Notes under the pieces: model-generated
Seen by the model: only the letters and a program-made list of their open reading frames with translations
Database searches by the model: none
What the model was told of the DNA's origin: nothing
Assembly: GCA_002793745.1 (NCBI GenBank)
Contig: PFEE01000006.1
Span: 21,022 to 34,800, forward strand
DNA length: 13,779 nucleotides
Reading direction: 5' to 3'
DNA from: Candidatus Roizmanbacteria bacterium CG10_big_fil_rev_8_21_14_0_10_45_7
Lineage (GTDB): Bacteria; Patescibacteriota; Microgenomatia; UBA1406
In this document: one piece after another, positions 13,627 to 13,779 of the stretch
Layout of the letters: each line of letters starts with the position of its first letter
Numbering within the stretch: position 1 is the first letter of the stretch
Made by a program: the position numbers and the translations under genes

Positions 13627-13779
13627 TTAGGTAAAAGACGCATAACCGTTGTTTTCAATCTCAGTAATAACATCACGTTTTCCTTCATGTATGAGCTTGC
13701 CCGCTTTCATAATATACACGCGATCAACCGGTATAAGCTCGGCAAGGCGCAAGTAATGGGTAATAACAAGACATCCGAT
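13627..13779 (-). CDS. sufC: SufC ATPase, C-terminal fragment
   Basis: The last 50 codons of a gene that enters from the right edge. SufC is the ABC-type ATPase that energises the SufBD scaffold. The visible part starts with CLVITHYLRLAELIPVDRVY, which contains the ABC H-loop histidine in the ITHY form typical of SufC. It continues with IMKAGKLIHEG, the usual final beta-strand pattern (VHVM.dGrIv.sG), and ENNGY near the end. The Walker A, signature and Walker B motifs lie outside the window. The stop codon is 3 bases before sufB, so this gene heads the visible SUF run sufC-sufB-sufD-sufU. Confidence 0.88.
   Translation of the reverse strand: MGCLVITHYLRLAELIPVDRVYIMKAGKLIHEGKRDVITEIENNGYASFT

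Noticed and set aside
1..13779. CRISPR arrays, tRNA or rRNA genes, insertion sequences
   Set aside because: I saw no regularly spaced direct repeats, tRNA-like cloverleaf, rRNA signature, transposase or terminal inverted repeats.

Overview
The window is a compact bacterial chromosome segment with almost no free intergenic space. Its housekeeping genes are nearly all on the minus strand: rpoB, ftsK, pnp, rpsO and a SUF iron-sulfur cluster operon. I tentatively place it in the Candidate Phyla Radiation (Patescibacteria, Parcubacteria-like). The reasons are the ftsK / membrane-anchored HTH / small membrane proteins / rpoB order, the very small SufD and SufU, the Gram-positive-like SufB C-terminus, and the frequent starts without a Shine-Dalgarno sequence. 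This placement is inference; no rRNA or other decisive marker is present.

Layout from left to right. (1) Positions 1-292 hold the N-terminal end of RpoB, running off the left edge. It has a near-consensus sigma-70-type promoter (365-393) and a leader hairpin. (2) Positions 399-3695 are a minus-strand run of ftsK, a membrane-anchored HTH protein with an Ig-like tail, a 90-residue membrane protein and a YtxH-like protein, with start/stop overlaps at two of the three junctions. (3) Positions 3750-5018 hold one plus-strand gene, an alkaline phosphatase superfamily phosphodiesterase, divergent from ftsK and sharing a small symmetric promoter region with it. (4) Positions 5013-7528 hold three accessory-looking minus-strand genes: a nucleotidyltransferase-fold protein, a RelA/SpoT-type HD hydrolase overlapping it by ATGA, and a second, unrelated nucleotidyltransferase-fold protein. 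This module lies directly behind a strong intrinsic terminator and is the best candidate here for an undescribed system. (5) Positions 7547-10134 hold the classic rpsO-pnp pair ending in that terminator. S15 has a long Lys/Ala-rich N-terminal extension. (6) Positions 10174-13779 hold sufC (3' end only), sufB, sufD and sufU, tightly packed. SufB carries a complete 366-residue intein with a LAGLIDADG homing endonuclease, AT-richer than its host gene. SufD is reduced to a 203-residue core, and no cysteine desulfurase (sufS) is visible.

The SUF genes together build Fe-S clusters: the SufC ATPase drives the SufB/SufD scaffold, and SufU relays sulfur. rpsO-pnp couples translation to RNA turnover. 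The ftsK run serves chromosome segregation and the cell envelope. Several operon heads (ftsK, rpsO, the phosphodiesterase) have a perfect TATAAT box only 8-14 bases before the start codon, which suggests leaderless or nearly leaderless mRNAs. rpoB and sufD instead have clear Shine-Dalgarno sequences.
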